From JBCCFC01 sp965213595 (lineage in GTDB: Bacteria > Chloroflexota > Anaerolineae > Caldilineales > Caldilineaceae), in the NCBI GenBank assembly GCA_965213595.1, contig CBDBZO010000006.1, positions 1,550,001 through 1,614,000 on the forward strand: 64,000 bases of DNA, read 5' to 3'. The notes under the pieces are model-generated. The model was given only the letters and a program-made list of their open reading frames with translations. It was not told where the DNA came from and did no database searches. The position numbers and the translations under genes are program-made. Below are positions 51,391 through 60,203 of the stretch, in pieces (the stretch's first letter is position 1; each line of letters starts with the position of its first letter).

Positions 51391-52512
51391 TCAACCCATC
51401 TCAAAGGTCGTGCGCAAGTCCTGCGCCTGCCCCGTCTCCGCCGAGCGATAGGCCGCCTCGATGATTTCGATCACGTGGCGGGCGTGTTCGGCGGTGGCGG
51501 GCGTCGATTTGCCCTCGCGCACCCAATCGACCAGCTGCATCACATCCTCGTAGACGTGCGTCTCCTCCATGCCCAGATGGTCGCCGACCACGTGCGGCAG
51601 GTTGGCCGCGTAGCCCCACTTGTCTTCTTTGGCCCGTCCCACAAAATTAAAGGGCTCGCCGTTAAGCAGGTTGCCGTTGATCACGCCCGCCGTGCCGCAG
51701 ACAAACGGCCGCCCCACGTTGGGCAATCGCCCCGCCGCCACGCCGTAGGCAAAGCCAAAAAACGCCTCGCCAAAATCCAGCACCATCAGCGTCTGATCGT
51801 CCATATCGGTGGGCAGCAGCTGCCCGGCAAAGGGTCGCTCCCGCACGCGCACGCCGGACAGCGCCGTCACGCGCCGGGCCGGGCCGACGATGCCCGTCAG
51901 CGCGTGCAGCCCGTAGACGGTCATGTCGTAGAGCGGGCCGCCGCCGGGCTTACGAAAGTACCAGGCCGGGTTGACGTTGGTGAGCGGGTCGTCGCCGCCG
52001 CGCACGCTGGCTTCATCCTCGTGGTAGGTACCAAAGGTCGCGCCCGCCACGGCCCAGGTGGGTCGACCAATCGCGCCGTCGCGGATCAGCTGGCGGATGG
52101 CGCGCAGCCGCGGGTTGACGATTTCGCCGGGCGAGGCCACGATTTTTACATCTTGCTGCGCCGCCAGCGCGATCAGCTCGTCGGCCTCGTCGACGGTCGT
52201 GGTCATCGTTTTGTTGAAGTGCACGTGGAGGCCGTGCTCCAGCGCCGCCTTGCCCTGCGCGTAGTGAAAGCCAATCGGTGAGGCGATGCTCACGGCGTCA
52301 AAGCCGCCCGCGTCGAGCATCGTCTCGAAGCTGGGATAGGCGGCGGGCACGCCAAACTTTTGCGCCGCCGCCTCGGCGCGTTCGAGCACGGGGTCGCAAA
52401 CGGCGGTAACGTTGACGCGATCCTGGAGGTCATCCATCGTGAGATGGGGCAGCAGGCCGCGCAGCGCAATGCTGCCCGTGCCGACGATGGCCAGGCGGAG
52501 GGGAGTGTTCAT
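51391..52512 (-). CDS. Gfo/Idh/MocA family oxidoreductase
   Basis: The 373-residue protein has the NAD(P) motif LAIVGTGSIALRGLLPHL and the family EKP-like position in HFNKTMTTTVDEADELIA, where the usual EKP reads NKT. The C-terminal beta domain includes GGGPLYDMTVYGLHALTGIVGPA. Members oxidise sugars, inositols or related polyols. The substituted EKP lysine region (FNKTM still has the Lys) suggests the catalytic Lys is kept. It may belong with the sugar catabolism seen at 39-48 kb, though it is not linked to it. Confidence 0.88.
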   Translation of the reverse strand: MNTPLRLAIVGTGSIALRGLLPHLTMDDLQDRVNVTAVCDPVLERAEAAAQKFGVPAAYPSFETMLDAGGFDAVSIASPIGFHYAQGKAALEHGLHVHFNKTMTTTVDEADELIALAAQQDVKIVASPGEIVNPRLRAIRQLIRDGAIGRPTWAVAGATFGTYHEDEASVRGGDDPLTNVNPAWYFRKPGGGPLYDMTVYGLHALTGIVGPARRVTALSGVRVRERPFAGQLLPTDMDDQTLMVLDFGEAFFGFAYGVAAGRLPNVGRPFVCGTAGVINGNLLNGEPFNFVGRAKEDKWGYAANLPHVVGDHLGMEETHVYEDVMQLVDWVREGKSTPATAEHARHVIEIIEAAYRSAETGQAQDLRTTFEMG

Positions 52513-52542
52513 GGGTTATTCCTTTTGGGTAGACGTAGGCTT

Positions 52543-52602
52543 GAAGAGAGTGATTTGTGTAGGGGCACGCTATAGCGTGCCCCTACACAAATCACTCTCT
52601 TC
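52543..52602. repeat. perfect 60-bp palindrome overlapping the 3' end of sfsA
   Basis: The 30-bp arms, starting GAAGAGAGTGATTTGTGTAG and meeting at CACGCTATAGCGTG, match at every position. The left part lies before the Gfo/Idh/MocA start; the right part encodes the last residues of the sfsA product. Confidence 0.93.
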
Positions 52603-53400
52603 TAGTTTAACCGGAATCTCGCGCGCCAAGCGGATTTCCTGCTTGGTGAGGTGACAGGTATACGCATAAATCTCCACCCCCGCCGCCCGCGCCGCGACCA
52701 GCGCTTTGCCAAAGGCCGGGTCGGTTCCCCAGTGGGGCCGCAGCCGATCGGCATCGGGCCGCTGCACGATAAAGACGGCGGCGGCTCGGTCACCCTGTTC
52801 GTGTAGCCACACTAGGTGCTCCAGGTGACGTCGCCCCCGCTCGGTCGGCGCATCGGGGAAGATCGCCGTGCGCCCCTCGACGAGCGACGCCGATTTTACC
52901 TCAACCCAGCAGAGGCGACCCGCCTGGCTGGTGAGGCGAAAGTCGATGCGGCTGCGCGGCATCTTTTTGATGCGCGCAGGGGCGTCGCGCGCGCGGGGGC
53001 TGCGTGCAGGGCCGGGCGGCTGCGGCGCGGTGACTTCCCGCTCGACAAGCTGTGTGTCAAACTGGGGCGGGCGGAAAGGAGCAAAAAAGCCGTTGGCCAG
53101 CCCCTCGGCAAAGACGGCATTGGGCAGCCGCGTGTCCAAACTCACCAACTGACCGTATTCCGGGTGCTCGACAAAGCGCAGCGTGTAGTCCGTCTTGCGC
53201 GCGGGGTTGTCCTCGTAGCTCAGGTGCACGGTAACGCCGGGGACCAGCAGCTCGGCCAGTCGACCGCGATCCGGGCAGTGCGCGGCCACGGTCTCGCCCG
53301 CGCGTTCGCCTTCGCACAGCGTCGCGTGGACGAGGAAGCGGTTGGGGCGCTCGCGGAAGGTGGCGGATTGAGTGGTGAAGGGGAAGATCACGTTGCCCAC
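52570..53400 (-). CDS. sfsA: SfsA family protein (DNA/RNA nuclease-like)
   Basis: The 276-residue protein matches SfsA: FLVHATLCEGERAGETVAAHCPDRGRL at the start, YTLRFVEHPEYGQLVSLDTRLPN, then the nuclease-like core DFRLTSQAGRLCWVEVKSASLVEG and FPDAPTERGRRHLEHL. The D and ExK residues of the PD-(D/E)XK fold are visible. E. coli SfsA affects maltose metabolism and binds DNA; its relatives are nucleases. A ~25-residue insertion (around 125-150, Pro/Ala-rich) is present. The final residues KLEESDLCRGTL come from a 60-bp palindrome, so the C-terminus was probably replaced by a repeat. Confidence 0.92.
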   Translation of the reverse strand: MGNVIFPFTTQSATFRERPNRFLVHATLCEGERAGETVAAHCPDRGRLAELLVPGVTVHLSYEDNPARKTDYTLRFVEHPEYGQLVSLDTRLPNAVFAEGLANGFFAPFRPPQFDTQLVEREVTAPQPPGPARSPRARDAPARIKKMPRSRIDFRLTSQAGRLCWVEVKSASLVEGRTAIFPDAPTERGRRHLEHLVWLHEQGDRAAAVFIVQRPDADRLRPHWGTDPAFGKALVAARAAGVEIYAYTCHLTKQEIRLAREIPVKLEESDLCRGTL

Positions 53401-54755
53401 TCTGCTAGCACTGCGTCCAGCTCCGCCTCCGTCCGCAGCGGGCGGACAATGCGCAGGAAGGTCGCCAAATCGGGAAGGCTGCTGCGCAGGAGTTCGAGCT
53501 TGGGGCCAATGGGGCTGACGGCGCTGGCGCTTGTGCTGTAGCTGCCGTGGAAGGCAAAGTAGGCCTGGTTGAGCACGCGCAGCGGGTAGCCGTGCTCGAC
53601 AAATTCCTGTCGACGCTGCTCCATGTACTGCTCGGCCTCTTCGATTTGGCCCTGCGCGAGCAGGGCGTCCACGCGCAGCCGGGTCTGGCGCATTTCGGTG
53701 TGAAAATCGAAGAGGGGCAGGGTGTGAATTGGAATGTTGAGGCGTTGGCCCGCTTCGTCAGTAGATATGGCGTCGACGGGCACGGGTGCTAAATCTGGAT
53801 AACGGCGTTCGAGCACGCGCGTGCCCAGCTCGTTGCCCACGATTTCGGCCACCGACTCGTTGATAATCACCATTTCCGCCTGCTCGCCATAGCCTGCGCC
53901 GAGCGGGAAGAAGCGCAGGTAGTTGTGCGTCCACTCGTGGGCTACCGTGCTCACGATCCACTCCAGGCTGGCGCGATCCACCACCATCGTCGGAAAAGTT
54001 CCCAGCCCGCCCACGTTGGTGACGTAGCCGCTAAAGTCCTGTTCGCGCACGCGCGCTTCCGCCGCCGCCATCTCGTCGATGCCGATGTCGGGGGCAACCG
54101 TGTGGCCGTAGACGCGCTCGATGCGATCGCGCCGCGAGACGATCAGCTGTTTGGGCGGCTCGGTAAAGGCGAAGCGCACGGGCGGCAGCGTCTGGCTGCC
54201 CAGAAAGGCGGGCGTCGCCAGCCCCTCGCGCACGAGCTCGCTGCCCACCTGCCGCTCGATCACCTGCTCGACGGTGGCGCGCGTGGCAATCTGCTCGGCT
54301 CGCAGCGCATCGATCTGCCGCTGCAGCAGGTCGATCTCCACATCGCGCACGGCCAGCTCCAGGTTGGATGCCCCGCTCTCGTGGCGATAAATCTCGCCTT
54401 CCAGCGCCCCCATCTGCTGGGCGCGCTGCACGTAGTCGCGCACCAGGGCCGTCGCTTCGCCGTCGGATAGGTCGCGCGCGGGGCGCTCGATCTGCGCCTG
54501 CACCTTGTCCACCGCCGTTTGCCACTGCCACGTGACCCAATCAAACGGGTGCTCGGCCACCGTCGCCGCCAGCGACACGTTGCGCAGGTAGCTGCTCTCC
54601 GGCGTCGCGCGCGTTGGGGCGAGCAGCAGGATGGCGACGGCGGTGAGCACAAGCAGCGATCGCCGAATGCGCGCCCAGCGGCGCGGTGACCGAGCCGTCG
54701 GTATCGCAAAGGAGCCGCGAGATGGGCGGCTCCAGATGGTTTGGTCAAGATTCAT
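53388..54755 (-). CDS. membrane-anchored HEXXH (gluzincin-like) metalloprotease-like protein
   Basis: The 455-residue protein has an N-terminal cytoplasmic stretch, one membrane anchor (LLVLTAVAILLLAPTRA) and an extracytoplasmic domain. There IVSTVAHEWTHNYLRF gives H273-E274-x2-H277, and IINESVAEIVGNELG gives a likely third ligand E300, the gluzincin arrangement. A long helical region (residues ~100-190) precedes it. The family is not recognised by name; zinc peptidase activity is inferred from motifs. The stop overlaps the first codons of sfsA by 13 bp, so the two are probably co-transcribed. Confidence 0.75.
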   Translation of the reverse strand: MNLDQTIWSRPSRGSFAIPTARSPRRWARIRRSLLVLTAVAILLLAPTRATPESSYLRNVSLAATVAEHPFDWVTWQWQTAVDKVQAQIERPARDLSDGEATALVRDYVQRAQQMGALEGEIYRHESGASNLELAVRDVEIDLLQRQIDALRAEQIATRATVEQVIERQVGSELVREGLATPAFLGSQTLPPVRFAFTEPPKQLIVSRRDRIERVYGHTVAPDIGIDEMAAAEARVREQDFSGYVTNVGGLGTFPTMVVDRASLEWIVSTVAHEWTHNYLRFFPLGAGYGEQAEMVIINESVAEIVGNELGTRVLERRYPDLAPVPVDAISTDEAGQRLNIPIHTLPLFDFHTEMRQTRLRVDALLAQGQIEEAEQYMEQRRQEFVEHGYPLRVLNQAYFAFHGSYSTSASAVSPIGPKLELLRSSLPDLATFLRIVRPLRTEAELDAVLAEWAT

Positions 54756-54872
54756 GCCTTAGATTACCACGTGCAGATGAGGAAAAAATTGGAGGGCGTT
54801 GACAGTTTGATTACAAAATCCGTGCTGCGCACTGGTCGAACGCTGGCGGCGGACGAGATTTTGCGGCGACAA

Positions 54873-56300
54873 TCAGCTCCCCGATATCGCCCGTCGCGCC
54901 GTCGCTTGCCCAAATTGACGCCGCAGCCAGCTCCAGCCCGGCAGGCCCAGGCCGCCACCCACGGGCTTCTCTTCGTCGGCAAAGGGTGCTTGATCCAGCA
55001 TTTTATTCCAGAGGTAGCGACTCACCAGCTTAACTGACGCCAGCACCGGCGCGGCCAAAATTGCGCCGAGCACGCCAGCAATCGACGTGCCCATGACGAC
55101 GCCCGTGAGCACGAGGATGGGGTGCAGATCGAGCGCGTTGCCCACAATGCGCGGCACGAGCACGGCCTGCTCGATCTGCTGGATCACGAACATCAGTACG
55201 AAAACGGCCAGCGCGAGGCCAATGGGGCCCAGCCCCAGCGCGTTGGTCGGCGCGCCCGCTGCATCCAGCGGCTGGATTAGCGCCGTGAGCACGGCCACGC
55301 CCGTGGACACCGTGGGGCCGATAATGGGCAAAAATTCCGCCACGCCCGCCACTACGGCCAGCCCCCACGCGTTATCAACTCCCAACAGACTGAGGGCCGT
55401 GCCCACAATTAAGAAGATGACCAGGGCCAAAATCAGCTGGCCGCGCAGGTACGCATCCCAAATGTGCTTGAAGCGGGTGAGCAGCTGTTCGGCATCGCTG
55501 CCGTAGTTGGCGCTGTGGGCGGCTCGGGTGAGGGCGCGGCGAAAGCGCGAGGCATCCTTGGCCAGGTAAATCGAAAGAAAGAGGATGAGCAGCGAATTGG
55601 TGAGCAGCCCCGTTGCGCCAAGCACCAGCCGCAGCGCGAGCGACCCCGTGCTTAGAAAGGCGGCGCTGGCCCGCTGAAAAATAAGCGAGGGATTGAGCAC
55701 GTCCCGCAGCACATCATTTTGTTCTGGGCCGAGCAGGGTGTTGAGGTTGATCTCGCGCGGATTCTCCGGATCAAAGAGGAGGCGCAGCACGCCATCATTG
55801 GTAACCGCAACGTAGGGTTCGATTTGCGCCGACGCCCAGGTGAAGAGCTGCTGGGGCAGCTCCGTCGCCAGCGCGATCAGCTGCTCCAGCCCGCTGATCA
55901 GCAGCGTCCAGCCCACGAGGGCGGCGACGATGCCCGTGATTGTGTAGACAACGAGCACCGAGAGCACGCGGTTGAGAGGCGTGCGCTGCCAGACCATTTC
56001 AATCGCGGGCGCCAGCAGATAGGCCACCAGCGACGCGATCACGATGGACGTCAGCAGGCTGCGAAAGCGCCACAGCACAATGGTGAGCACGAGCAGCGCG
56101 GCCACGGCCACGATTTGCTTGGTGCTCTGTGTCCAGCGCGGCGAGGTGGGGTCCGCGACGCTGGGGACAACCGGCGCGGGGCTGTCGGTTGGTTGGGCAG
56201 TTGGTTGAGCGGTTGGTTGAGCTGGCGGCTGAGTCGGCGGCTTGGCTGGCTTGGCCGGGGATTTAGCCGTGGCTCGTTTGCGATTGCTTCGTTTGCTCAT
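54873..56300 (-). CDS. AI-2E family transporter (PerM-like)
   Basis: From the ATG at 56300 the 475-residue protein has a Lys/Pro/Gln-rich N-terminus (QPTAQPTAQP repeats). About eight transmembrane helices follow, with the AI-2E exporter landmarks LLVLTIVLWRFRSLLTSIVI, GVAEFLPIIGPTVSTGVAVL and LDLHPILVLTGVVMGTSIAG. The family includes TqsA (autoinducer-2 export) and sporulation or Na+/H+ exchange proteins, so the exported substrate is uncertain. A frame reaching 56363 lacks support. It is divergent from the adenosine deaminase gene. Confidence 0.9.
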   Translation of the reverse strand: MSKRSNRKRATAKSPAKPAKPPTQPPAQPTAQPTAQPTDSPAPVVPSVADPTSPRWTQSTKQIVAVAALLVLTIVLWRFRSLLTSIVIASLVAYLLAPAIEMVWQRTPLNRVLSVLVVYTITGIVAALVGWTLLISGLEQLIALATELPQQLFTWASAQIEPYVAVTNDGVLRLLFDPENPREINLNTLLGPEQNDVLRDVLNPSLIFQRASAAFLSTGSLALRLVLGATGLLTNSLLILFLSIYLAKDASRFRRALTRAAHSANYGSDAEQLLTRFKHIWDAYLRGQLILALVIFLIVGTALSLLGVDNAWGLAVVAGVAEFLPIIGPTVSTGVAVLTALIQPLDAAGAPTNALGLGPIGLALAVFVLMFVIQQIEQAVLVPRIVGNALDLHPILVLTGVVMGTSIAGVLGAILAAPVLASVKLVSRYLWNKMLDQAPFADEEKPVGGGLGLPGWSWLRRQFGQATARRAISGS

Positions 56301-56389
56301 GATTCCGTTGTTCGTCGTCAGTGTTTGTCGCAGTTTTTCGCAGCGGCAGGAGAATTCTGCCACGGATCGGCGGAATTGAACAATCGGAT

Positions 56390-56418
56390 TTGTCGCTTCT
56401 TATAGCCGAGCCGATAAT
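56390..56418 (+). promoter_or_regulatory. sigma70 promoter of the adenosine deaminase gene
   Basis: TTGTCG (56390-56395), 17 bp, then GATAAT (56413-56418), ~40 bp before the ATG. Confidence 0.7.
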
Positions 56419-56457
56419 GGAGACACGGCGTTCAACCATCTCAAACACCCATCCGCC

Positions 56458-57594
56458 ATGACCCAACCCAACCATTCCCCCGCACTCGACCCCGCGCTGG
56501 CCAGTTTTATTTGCGCCATGCCCAAGGCCGAGCTTCACATTCACCTCGAAGGCGCGATCCAGCCGCGCACGCTGCTCAAGCTGGCGCAGCAGCACGACGC
56601 GGTCGACGCGCTGCCCGCGCGCGATGTCGACGGGCTGCGCCGCTGGTTTCGCTTCGTCGATTTTCCCCACTTCGTCAAAATTTACGTCACCATTTCGGAT
56701 TTGCTGCGCACGCCGGACGATTTTGCGCTGATCGTGCGCGAGGCGGGCGCGGAGATGGCCGCGCAGAACATCCGCTACCGTGAGTACACCGTCACGCCCT
56801 TTACGCACACCCACATTTTGCACAAGGGCCTATCTATTGGTGACGTTGTGGACGGGCTGGAGGCGGGGCGTGGGCAGGCGTGCAGCGAGCACGGCGTGGA
56901 AATGCGCTGGGTGTTTGACATTCCGCGCAACGCGGCCTTCAACGGCTTGACTGGGCCAAAGGGCAAGTACACAGCGACGAGCGCCGAGGTAACGCTCGAC
57001 TATGCCCTCGCGAACCGCGGGCGCGGCGTGGTCGGCCTGGGGCTGGGCGGCTACGAAGTCGGTGCGCCGCCGGAGCCCTTTGCGGAGGTGTTTGCCGCGG
57101 CCAAGGCGGGCGGGCTGCGCTCGCTGCCCCACGCGGGCGAAACCGTCGGCCCGGCAAGCGTGTGGGGCGCGATCGACGCGCTGGGGGCGGAGCGCATCGG
57201 CCACGGCGTGCGCGCCATCGAAGACCCGGCGCTGCTGTCGCTGCTGCGCGAGCGGCAGATTCCGCTGGAAATTTGCCCCACGAGCAACGTCTGCCTCCAC
57301 GTCTACCGCCGCCTGGCCGAACAACCCTTTCCCCACCTGGATCGCATGGGGCTGCTCGTCACCGTCAACAGCGACGACCCGCCGCTCTTCAATACGTCGC
57401 TGACACAGGAGTACGAAGCGTTGGCGCGTGAATTTGGTTACGGGCAGGCGGGTCTGGTGCGGATTGCCAGAAATGCGTTTGTGTCAATGGCGGCGGAGGT
57501 AGAGATCAAGCAGAGGCTGCTGGCCGAGTTTGATGGGTGGGTGGGAGAGAATGGGGGAGAGAAGATTGAGGGGTATTCGCCCCCAAATTACTGA
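56458..57594 (+). CDS. add: adenosine deaminase family protein
   Basis: The 378-residue TIM-barrel protein has the zinc ligands in ELHIHLEGAI (His27, His29), the catalytic HAGE (SLPHAGETVGP), the later His in RIGHGVRAIED, and the Asp pair in TVNSDDPPLFNTSLTQEY. CPTSNVCLHVY is also typical. It deaminates adenosine (or a related aminopurine such as adenine or aminofutalosine) in the cytoplasm. Residue-level distinction between these is not safe. The start at 56458 follows a plausible promoter. The last residues (EKIEGYSPPNY) are non-conserved. Confidence 0.9.
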   Translation: MTQPNHSPALDPALASFICAMPKAELHIHLEGAIQPRTLLKLAQQHDAVDALPARDVDGLRRWFRFVDFPHFVKIYVTISDLLRTPDDFALIVREAGAEMAAQNIRYREYTVTPFTHTHILHKGLSIGDVVDGLEAGRGQACSEHGVEMRWVFDIPRNAAFNGLTGPKGKYTATSAEVTLDYALANRGRGVVGLGLGGYEVGAPPEPFAEVFAAAKAGGLRSLPHAGETVGPASVWGAIDALGAERIGHGVRAIEDPALLSLLRERQIPLEICPTSNVCLHVYRRLAEQPFPHLDRMGLLVTVNSDDPPLFNTSLTQEYEALAREFGYGQAGLVRIARNAFVSMAAEVEIKQRLLAEFDGWVGENGGEKIEGYSPPNY

Positions 57595-57749
57595 GAAACC
57601 ACCGCTCGACCTAGTTTCTTTTAGAATAATCCACCCTCGGCGTGGTCGGTTGCTGAAATACACCCTGGCCCGCCAACGCTGTGGACAAATTTTTGATTGT
57701 CGACTATGCTGATGGCCGTTATTTATCACCCGCCCCAGCGAGAACGCCC

Positions 57750-58391
57750 ATGTCGACCATCGTTGATCTGACCCTCCCCTTTCGCGACGGAATGCGCGGC
57801 GTGGCGATGACGCCCAACACCTCCGTTCAAACCGAAGGCTACAACACCACCGACCTTGCCCTGTACAGCCACGCCGGCACGCACATGGATGCGCCGCTGC
57901 ACTTCATCGACGGCGCGCGCACGATCGACCGCGTCGATCTCGAAAAGTGCGTAGGCGATGCGCTCGTGGTGGACCTTTCGCACAAAGAGCCCAACAGCCA
58001 AATTTCCGTGGAGGATTTGGCCCCGCAGGCGGACAAAATCACGCCCGGCACGCGGCTGCTGCTGCGCACGGATTGGGACGCCCACGCCGACGCCGACGAC
58101 TACCGCACCCACATGCCGCGCGTCTCGGCGGAGCTGGCGCGCTGGCTGGTGGAGAAGGGCATTTATCTGCTCGGCGTGCAGACGCCTTCGGTTGCTTCGC
58201 TGCGCCCGGAAAATCGTGACGAGCTAACCGCGGTGCACCGCATTCTGCTCGAAGCCGAAGTTGTGATCGTCGAAGGGCTGGCCAACCTGCGCGACTTGCG
58301 CAACGAAATTGTCCACTTCACGGCGCTGCCCCTCAAGCTCGACGGCGTCGACGGCTCGCCCGTGCGCGCGATTGCGATCGATGGGGCATAA
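57750..58391 (+). CDS. cyclase family protein (kynurenine formamidase-like)
   Basis: Starting at the ATG at 57750, the 213-residue protein opens IVDLTLPFRDGM. It has the metal motif SHAGTHMDAPLHFIDGARTI (HxGTHxDxPxH), the second metal Asp region LLLRTDWDAH and GVQTPSVASL. Members hydrolyse N-formylkynurenine or related amides with Zn/Mn. Tryptophan-catabolism partners are not nearby, so the substrate stays open. A longer frame starting at 57681 lacks the conserved start. Confidence 0.88.
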   Translation: MSTIVDLTLPFRDGMRGVAMTPNTSVQTEGYNTTDLALYSHAGTHMDAPLHFIDGARTIDRVDLEKCVGDALVVDLSHKEPNSQISVEDLAPQADKITPGTRLLLRTDWDAHADADDYRTHMPRVSAELARWLVEKGIYLLGVQTPSVASLRPENRDELTAVHRILLEAEVVIVEGLANLRDLRNEIVHFTALPLKLDGVDGSPVRAIAIDGA

Positions 58392-58437
58392 CTAGTACAG
58401 CTGGGCGGAAATAAGCAGCCGGTTCGTGTGCGCGCCC

Positions 58438-58491
58438 GCTGGTGGCTAAAGCCCACCAGCTTGCCTGAAGAAAACCGGCTGAAAGCCGGTT
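58438..58491. repeat. two adjacent short hairpins
   Basis: GCTGGTGG/CCACCAGC (58438-58460) and AACCGGCT/AGCCGGTT (58473-58491). They lie in the 205-bp gap between the cyclase and GT39 genes and may end the cyclase transcript, although no T-run follows. Confidence 0.7.
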
Positions 58492-58596
58492 GGCTTGATG
58501 GGGATACGCGCTGGCAACTGTATAACTATTTACGCCGCGCTGCACTGGTGATGTACAACGCCGTCTGTCAAGTAGTCGCAAGAGTAGGCTGATTCG

Positions 58597-60183
58597 ATGT
58601 GGCACGAAAAGATGCTGGGAAAAGGCAAAAAGTGCACGCTGCTCGCGCTGATTTTGCTTGTTGCCCTTTTGCTCCGGGTGTGGGGAATCGCTTACGACTT
58701 ACCCTACATACGCCATCCGGACGAGCCGGTCTACGTAACGATTAGCCAGACCATATTCAAGACAGGTGATCTCAACCCACATTTCTTTAACTACCCATCT
58801 CTGTTTTTTTACATCAACGCACTGGCCTACGTGCCCTATTATCTTTTGGGTAAACTGTTCGGCCTGTTTGCTACGCGAGAGGACATTCTCTATCCAGTAT
58901 CTCTGGCGATGGGCGTAACGCAGTCACCGATGCCCACGTCGATTTTGCTGGGGCGCTTGGTGACCTTGACCTTTGGCGTTGGGGCTGTTGGATTGACCTT
59001 TCTAGTCGGGAAAGAGCTGCGGCGCAGCGCATGGATTGGAGGACTGGCCGCGTTCATGGTTGCCGTTTCTTCAACCAACGTGAACCACAGCCGCTTGATC
59101 ACGCCGGACACGTTCGTTGTCTTTTTTGCGCTCGCTGCCGCGTTGGCGGCTACGTGGATTTACCGGCACGGCAAAGCGTGGCACTACGCAGCCGCTGGGC
59201 TTTGCATTGGACTGACGGCTTCGAGCAAGTACAATGGTGGATTAATTATTGTAGCCCCGATGCTTGCCCATTTTTTGCGTTGCGGCCCAGAGGGGTGGCG
59301 CAGCGCCAAGCTCTATTTGGTGCTGCTCTGTACAGCTGCCGGCTTCTTGGCGACAACCCCTTACGCGCTGCTCGATGGCACTCGCTTTTTGGCGGATTTG
59401 CAGTTTGAGCGCCAGCACTACGCCACCGGCCACGCTGGAATGGAGGGCAATGCGCTCTCGTGGTATTTGGGCTATATGGCAAGCACGGCGGGCATTTTGT
59501 ATGCGCTGGCGGCTGTTGAGATGGTGCGCGGCCTCTACCGCCGCAGCTGCCCTATTCTTCTGTTGGCGGCTTTTCCTGCCGCCTACTTTGTGTTTATTAG
59601 CAGCTTTACCGTCAGAAACGACCGCACGCTGCTGCCCCTGACGCCGTTTCTGTTTTTGCTGGCTGCTTCCTTTCTCGTCTATCTGTTTCAGAAGGCAGCT
59701 GCCTGGCAGCCGGGGCCACGGCGTCGAACGGGGCTCTTTGCGACGACGCTGCTTTGCGCTGCTGGCCTGGGCGTGCCGCTGGCGCACACCGTGCACGATA
59801 CTGCTCAACTAGGAGCTGTCGACAATCGAGAGATTGCTGAGATGTGGATCAGCGAGAACTTGCCGGCTGGCGCGCACGTGGCAATTGAGTCCTATGCACC
59901 CTTTGTGGAACCAAGCCGCTACACGGTGCAAGGGTTTGGCAAAATGATTGACCACGAACCTAGCTGGTACAGGGAAGGTGGCTTTGGCTACCTAGTCTTC
60001 AGCGAGCGGATGTATTGGCGCTTCTACCACGAGCCGGAGAAGTACCCGCTTGAGGTTTCACAGTACAACCGTTTCTTTGAACAGTTCAGGTTGCTTCAGC
60101 AATTTAGCGGCGCGGACGCCGACATTCGAGTTTATGCGGTGGAGCCAGTGCCCACCCCCACATCCATCATCGATAATAGATAA
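58597..60183 (+). CDS. glycosyltransferase family 39-like membrane protein
   Basis: The 528-residue protein has about ten to twelve transmembrane helices. The first loop YDLPYIRHPDEPVYVTISQT carries the acidic D-E pair typical of PMT/ArnT (GT39/PMT_2) enzymes, which use lipid-linked sugars at the outer membrane face. A C-terminal soluble domain (residues ~400-528) includes ENLPAGAHVAIESYAP. GC content is visibly lower than in neighbours and codon use is more AT-rich, suggesting transfer. The acceptor (protein, lipid or glycan) is unknown. No glycan gene cluster surrounds it. Confidence 0.85.
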   Translation: MWHEKMLGKGKKCTLLALILLVALLLRVWGIAYDLPYIRHPDEPVYVTISQTIFKTGDLNPHFFNYPSLFFYINALAYVPYYLLGKLFGLFATREDILYPVSLAMGVTQSPMPTSILLGRLVTLTFGVGAVGLTFLVGKELRRSAWIGGLAAFMVAVSSTNVNHSRLITPDTFVVFFALAAALAATWIYRHGKAWHYAAAGLCIGLTASSKYNGGLIIVAPMLAHFLRCGPEGWRSAKLYLVLLCTAAGFLATTPYALLDGTRFLADLQFERQHYATGHAGMEGNALSWYLGYMASTAGILYALAAVEMVRGLYRRSCPILLLAAFPAAYFVFISSFTVRNDRTLLPLTPFLFLLAASFLVYLFQKAAAWQPGPRRRTGLFATTLLCAAGLGVPLAHTVHDTAQLGAVDNREIAEMWISENLPAGAHVAIESYAPFVEPSRYTVQGFGKMIDHEPSWYREGGFGYLVFSERMYWRFYHEPEKYPLEVSQYNRFFEQFRLLQQFSGADADIRVYAVEPVPTPTSIIDNR

Positions 60184-60203
60184 ATTTCACCGAAAAGGCT
60201 CCC

